Positions 4,692 through 7,313 of a DNA stretch of 7,313 bases are shown one piece after another. Position 1 is the stretch's first letter. The number at the start of each line of letters is the position of its first letter. Location: NCBI GenBank assembly GCA_003157575.1, contig PMKA01000135.1:1-7313 (forward strand), given 5' to 3'. The notes beneath the pieces are model-generated. The model ran no database searches. It worked only from the letters and a program-made list of their open reading frames with translations, and was not told the DNA's origin. The position numbers and the translations under genes are program-made. Source of the DNA: Opitutia bacterium. Lineage in GTDB: Bacteria; Verrucomicrobiota; Verrucomicrobiia; Opitutales; Opitutaceae.

Positions 4692-5885
4692 TTGAACAAC
4701 CCATTGCAGTCATTGCAGCAGCACGGTCAGTCCGTCTGGCTGGACTATCTCAGCCGCCGCCTGATAAAGAGCGGCGCACTCAAACGCTTGATCGAGGAGG
4801 ATGGCCTGCGCGGTCTCACCTCGAATCCCTCCATTTTTGCGAAGGCGATCACAGGCAGCGGCGACTACAGGGAGATCCTTGAGGCTCAAGAATCGCAGGC
4901 GGACGATCCAAAGGCGCTCTATGAGCGAATCGCGGTGCGCGACATCCAGGAGGCGGCGGACCTGTTCCGCCCGGTCTACATTGAAACGGGCCGTCGGGAT
5001 GGTTACGTGAGCCTCGAAGTCTCCCCGCGGCTGGCTCATGACACGCAGGGCACGCTCGAGGAAGCGAGGCGCTTGTGGCAGATGGTGGCCCGCGAAAACC
5101 TGATGGTCAAAGTTCCCGGGACGCCGGAGGGCATTCCGGCCGTGCGGCAGTTGGTCGGCGAAGGCATCAATGTAAATGTCACGCTGCTGTTCGCCCAGGA
5201 GACCTACGAGCAGGTCGCCGGAGCCTATTTCGGCGGACTGGAAGATCTTGCCCTCCAGGGCGGCGATCTCGGCAAGGCGGCCGGAGTCGCCAGTTTCTTT
5301 GTCAGTCGGATCGACACCGCGGTGGACACCTGGATAGGAGAGCGGTTGGATTCGTCAGCCGAGCCCGCAGAAAACGCCGGGTTGCGCTCGCTTCAGGGCA
5401 AGGTCGCCACAGCCAGTGCAAAGAAGACCTATCAGAAGTATCTCGATCTCCATCGTGGGGACCGTTGGCAGGCGTTGAGCCGCCAGGGCGCGCAAAGCCA
5501 GCGTCTGTTGTGGGCCAGCACCGGCACGAAAAACCCGGCCTATAGCGACGTGCTTTACGTCGAGGGGCTCGTCGGGCCCGACACGGTCAACACCATGCCG
5601 CCCGCCACGCTCGCCGCGTTTCGCGATCATGGCCGCGCCGGGGCCGCCTTGACGGAGAACGTCGAGGAAGCGTTTCGGATCATGGATTTGCTGGAACGCG
5701 TCGGCATCCCCTTCCGGCAACTCACGGACAAGCTGCTCGCCGATGGCGTGACGCAGTTTGCGGACGCCTTTGATCGATTGCTCGATGCCACGAGCCGCCA
5801 CAAGCAGGCGTCCGACAATGCTCCGACGGACTTCATGGAGGCCAAATTGCTGAGGGAATTGTACAAGGAGAGCCACCAAACGTGA
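4692..5885 (+). CDS. tal: Transaldolase (mycobacterial/cyanobacterial type)
   Basis: Cytoplasmic enzyme of the non-oxidative pentose phosphate pathway. It moves a three-carbon unit from sedoheptulose 7-phosphate to glyceraldehyde 3-phosphate, giving erythrose 4-phosphate and fructose 6-phosphate through a lysine Schiff base. Counted from TTG 4692 it has 397 residues, close to this subfamily and longer than E. coli TalB. Visible motifs are QSVWLDYL (13-20), LTSNPSIF (42-49), VSLEVSP (106-112), the catalytic Lys140 in NLMVKVPGTPEGIPA, INVNVTLLF (159-167), FFVSRIDTAVD (202-212) and LLWASTGTKNPAYSD (272-286) followed by PDTVNTMP. The frame is open upstream to ATG 4440, but that part is Pro/Arg-rich and unlike transaldolase; ATG 4659 would add only eleven residues. 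TTG 4692 starts right at the conserved region and has AGAAAGG six bases ahead. The permease gene follows 88 bases later on the same strand. No fused glucose-6-phosphate isomerase domain is present. Confidence 0.95.
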   Translation: MNNPLQSLQQHGQSVWLDYLSRRLIKSGALKRLIEEDGLRGLTSNPSIFAKAITGSGDYREILEAQESQADDPKALYERIAVRDIQEAADLFRPVYIETGRRDGYVSLEVSPRLAHDTQGTLEEARRLWQMVARENLMVKVPGTPEGIPAVRQLVGEGINVNVTLLFAQETYEQVAGAYFGGLEDLALQGGDLGKAAGVASFFVSRIDTAVDTWIGERLDSSAEPAENAGLRSLQGKVATASAKKTYQKYLDLHRGDRWQALSRQGAQSQRLLWASTGTKNPAYSDVLYVEGLVGPDTVNTMPPATLAAFRDHGRAGAALTENVEEAFRIMDLLERVGIPFRQLTDKLLADGVTQFADAFDRLLDATSRHKQASDNAPTDFMEAKLLRELYKESHQT

Positions 5886-5911
5886 ACGTCCCAATCGCCG
5901 GATTCGGCACC

Positions 5912-5925
5912 TGAACCGCCGTGGT
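5912..5925 (+). repeat. Repeated dyad, first copy (transaldolase-permease gap)
   Basis: TGAACCGCCGTGGT differs at one base from TGAACCACCGTGGT at 5965-5978. This copy is itself a dyad (AACC-GCCGT-GGTT). The copies are 53 bases apart start to start, about five helical turns. No terminator was found in this 88-base gap. Confidence 0.45.
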
Positions 5926-5964
5926 TATCGCCAGACCGTTCGTCCGGACACTATGCGCCTTGCG

Positions 5965-5978
5965 TGAACCACCGTGGT
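5965..5978 (+). repeat. Repeated dyad, second copy, over permease start codons
   Basis: TGAACCACCGTGGT matches 5912-5925 at 13 of 14 bases. Its core ACCAC-C-GTGGT is a perfect dyad and contains the GTG start at 5974 and part of the one at 5977. A protein bound here, or an RNA hairpin, would sit directly on the permease start. Confidence 0.45.
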
Positions 5979-7313
5979 GACTGACCGACAGTTCATCAGA
6001 ACTCCGCGCGCCTTCGGGTGGGTCGATCTGGCCACGGCAGGGATGGTGGCCGCGCTCGTCTTTGCGCTGGTCACAGTCGTCCACGAATGGAGGGGACCGC
6101 TGCGACAGATCCCGGAGATCCACCTGGAGGCGCGTTATCTGCCGCTCTACACGCTGTTCAGCCTTTCGCGCGGCATCATTGCCTACGGCGTGTCGTTCCT
6201 GTTCACGATGGTTTACGGCTACACGATGGCGCGCGCGGCCGGCGCGGAGCGGGTGATGTTGCCGGTGCTCGACATCCTGCAGAGCATCCCGGTGCTGGGT
6301 TTCCTGCCGGGGTTCGTTTTGGGGCTCGTTTACCTGTTTCCGCATCAGAACATCGGCCTCGAGATCGCATCGGTGCTCATGATCTTCACCGGCCAGGTGT
6401 GGAACATGACGTTCTCCTTCTACTCGTCCTTGAAATCCGTGCCGCCGGATCTGGAGGCGGTCGCCCGCATCGCCCGGATGTCGTGGTGGAGCCGCTTCTT
6501 CCGGCTCGACCTCTCGTTCGCCGCCACGGGACTGCTTTGGAACAGCATGATGTCCATGGCCGGGGGCTGGTTCTTTCTGATGGTGAGCGAGGCGTTCGTG
6601 CTCGGGGATCACGATTTCCGGCTGCCGGGCCTTGGTTCGTACATGAGCCTTGCCATCGAGCGCGGCGATGCCCGCGCGCAAGTGCTCGGCGTGCTGGCGA
6701 TGCTCGGCATGATTGTGTTCGTCGACCAGATTGTCTGGAGGCCGCTGGTGGCGTGGTCGCATAAATTCACCGATGACGAACCAGGCAGTGCGCCCAGTTC
6801 ATGGTTCTGGGAGCGGATCCGGCAGTCGCGGCTCCTGCTCGCAGGGCCGCTGTTGTGGAAATTCTGCCGGCGGATGTTCAGCCGCACTGCGCGCCCGCCC
6901 GCGATTCGCGACGCGGCGCCGGAAGCCTGTGCGGGACGTGCGTGGCGATGGCCCAGGCGCCTGCTCGCCGGCGTCGTTGGCGCGGGCATCCTGTTTGGCG
7001 CGGTGAAGTATGTTTGCCTGTTGACGACACTCTCGGGCGGCGAGTGGCTTCATCTCCTCGGCAGCACGGCGGCGACCTTTCTGCGCGTCCTGATCGCGGT
7101 CGGCCTCGCCTCGCTCTGGACGATTCCCATCGGCGTCATGATCGGTCGTAATCCGCGCTGGTCGCGAATTGTCCAGCCCGTCATTCAGATGGCTGCGAGC
7201 TTTCCGGCGCCGATGATCTTTCCTGTCGTCGTCGGCGCCATGATTGCGTTCGGGGCCGGACTGGGGACAAGCTCGGTTCTGCTTCTGCTGCTGGGAACGC
7301 AGTGGTACATCCT
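5974..7313 (+). CDS. NitT/TauT-type ABC transporter permease, two permease domains in tandem (3' end outside window)
   Basis: Inner-membrane channel subunit of a nitrate/sulfonate/taurine-type ABC importer; substrate not predictable. The frame is open for 446 residues to the right edge. A first membrane segment (about 17-36) precedes permease domain one (about 60-258) with several hydrophobic helices (roughly 65-88, 93-122, 130-150, 184-206, 235-258). Its EAA loop, EAVARIARMSWWSRFFRLDL at 161-180, lacks the usual central Gly and final Pro; MVSEAF and LPGLGSYM follow. An Arg-rich linker (about 262-330) leads to a second domain with helices at about 330-350, 362-391, 405-428 and 432 onward, containing FPAPMIFP. 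Two permease domains in one chain imply that one polypeptide forms the whole channel; the second EAA loop lies beyond the window. Start: a stop at 5965 bounds the frame; GTG 5974 or 5977 keeps the first membrane segment, while ATG 6043 would clip it. None has a clear ribosome binding site. ATPase and binding-protein genes are expected to the right. Confidence 0.9.
   Translation, partial: MVTDRQFIRTPRAFGWVDLATAGMVAALVFALVTVVHEWRGPLRQIPEIHLEARYLPLYTLFSLSRGIIAYGVSFLFTMVYGYTMARAAGAERVMLPVLDILQSIPVLGFLPGFVLGLVYLFPHQNIGLEIASVLMIFTGQVWNMTFSFYSSLKSVPPDLEAVARIARMSWWSRFFRLDLSFAATGLLWNSMMSMAGGWFFLMVSEAFVLGDHDFRLPGLGSYMSLAIERGDARAQVLGVLAMLGMIVFVDQIVWRPLVAWSHKFTDDEPGSAPSSWFWERIRQSRLLLAGPLLWKFCRRMFSRTARPPAIRDAAPEACAGRAWRWPRRLLAGVVGAGILFGAVKYVCLLTTLSGGEWLHLLGSTAATFLRVLIAVGLASLWTIPIGVMIGRNPRWSRIVQPVIQMAASFPAPMIFPVVVGAMIAFGAGLGTSSVLLLLLGTQWYI

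Noticed and set aside
4270..4695. Plus-strand open frame of 141 codons in the long gap
   Set aside because: Pro/Ala/Arg-rich low-complexity translation, no domain, no ribosome binding site; explained by C-rich DNA with few stops.
5921..5980. 19-codon frame (GTG start) whose TGA overlaps the permease GTG at 5977 as GTGA, a possible leader peptide
   Set aside because: No ribosome binding site, unremarkable composition, and short frames of this size are common by chance. The overlap is worth remembering only if the start proves to be GTG 5977.
5833..6762. Minus-strand open frame of 309 codons opposite the permease gene
   Set aside because: The translation is His/Arg/Glu-rich and repetitive, typical of an antisense shadow of a GC-rich membrane protein gene.
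6018..6764. Plus-strand open frame of 248 codons in the permease region
   Set aside because: It is in the wrong frame. The frame from 5974 gives clear membrane helices and permease motifs through to the window edge.

Overview
The window is a GC-rich bacterial chromosome segment from a Gram-negative organism. The evidence is a lipoprotein-type signal sequence, a flotillin, strong G/C preference at third codon positions, and several genes with TTG or GTG starts and weak ribosome binding sites. The protein style (MRLFEAI-type beta-carbonic anhydrase, tandem-domain NitT/TauT-type permease, mycobacterial-type transaldolase) reminds me of Verrucomicrobiota, perhaps Opitutaceae. That is recollection, not a search result.

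Layout from left to right. Positions 1-664 hold the 3' part of a flotillin gene. A beta-carbonic anhydrase gene follows on the same strand (731-1549). It converges on a minus-strand YfcD-like Nudix hydrolase gene (1635-2153), whose ribosome binding site lies inside a perfect hairpin. Divergent from it is a plus-strand gene for an unrecognised putative lipoprotein (2434-3294). This converges on a minus-strand NarL/LuxR-type response regulator (3344-4021), whose intrinsic terminator runs into the last codons of the lipoprotein gene. A 670-base gap without a convincing gene follows, with a cluster of stem-loops at 4045-4247. Next come a plus-strand transaldolase gene (4692-5885, probable TTG start) and an ABC transporter permease gene of the NitT/TauT type (from about 5974, running off the right edge), which carries two permease domains in one chain.

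The genes do not form one pathway; this looks like ordinary chromosomal housekeeping and accessory content. Flotillin and carbonic anhydrase could share a transcript, as could transaldolase and permease, but no functional link is evident in either pair. No mobile element, CRISPR array, tRNA or rRNA was seen.

The least explained material is non-coding. It comprises the stem-loop cluster at 4045-4247, where one octamer can pair with either of two partners; the hairpin over the Nudix ribosome binding site; and a 13/14 repeated dyad before the permease gene. I found no clear sign of a new multi-gene system.
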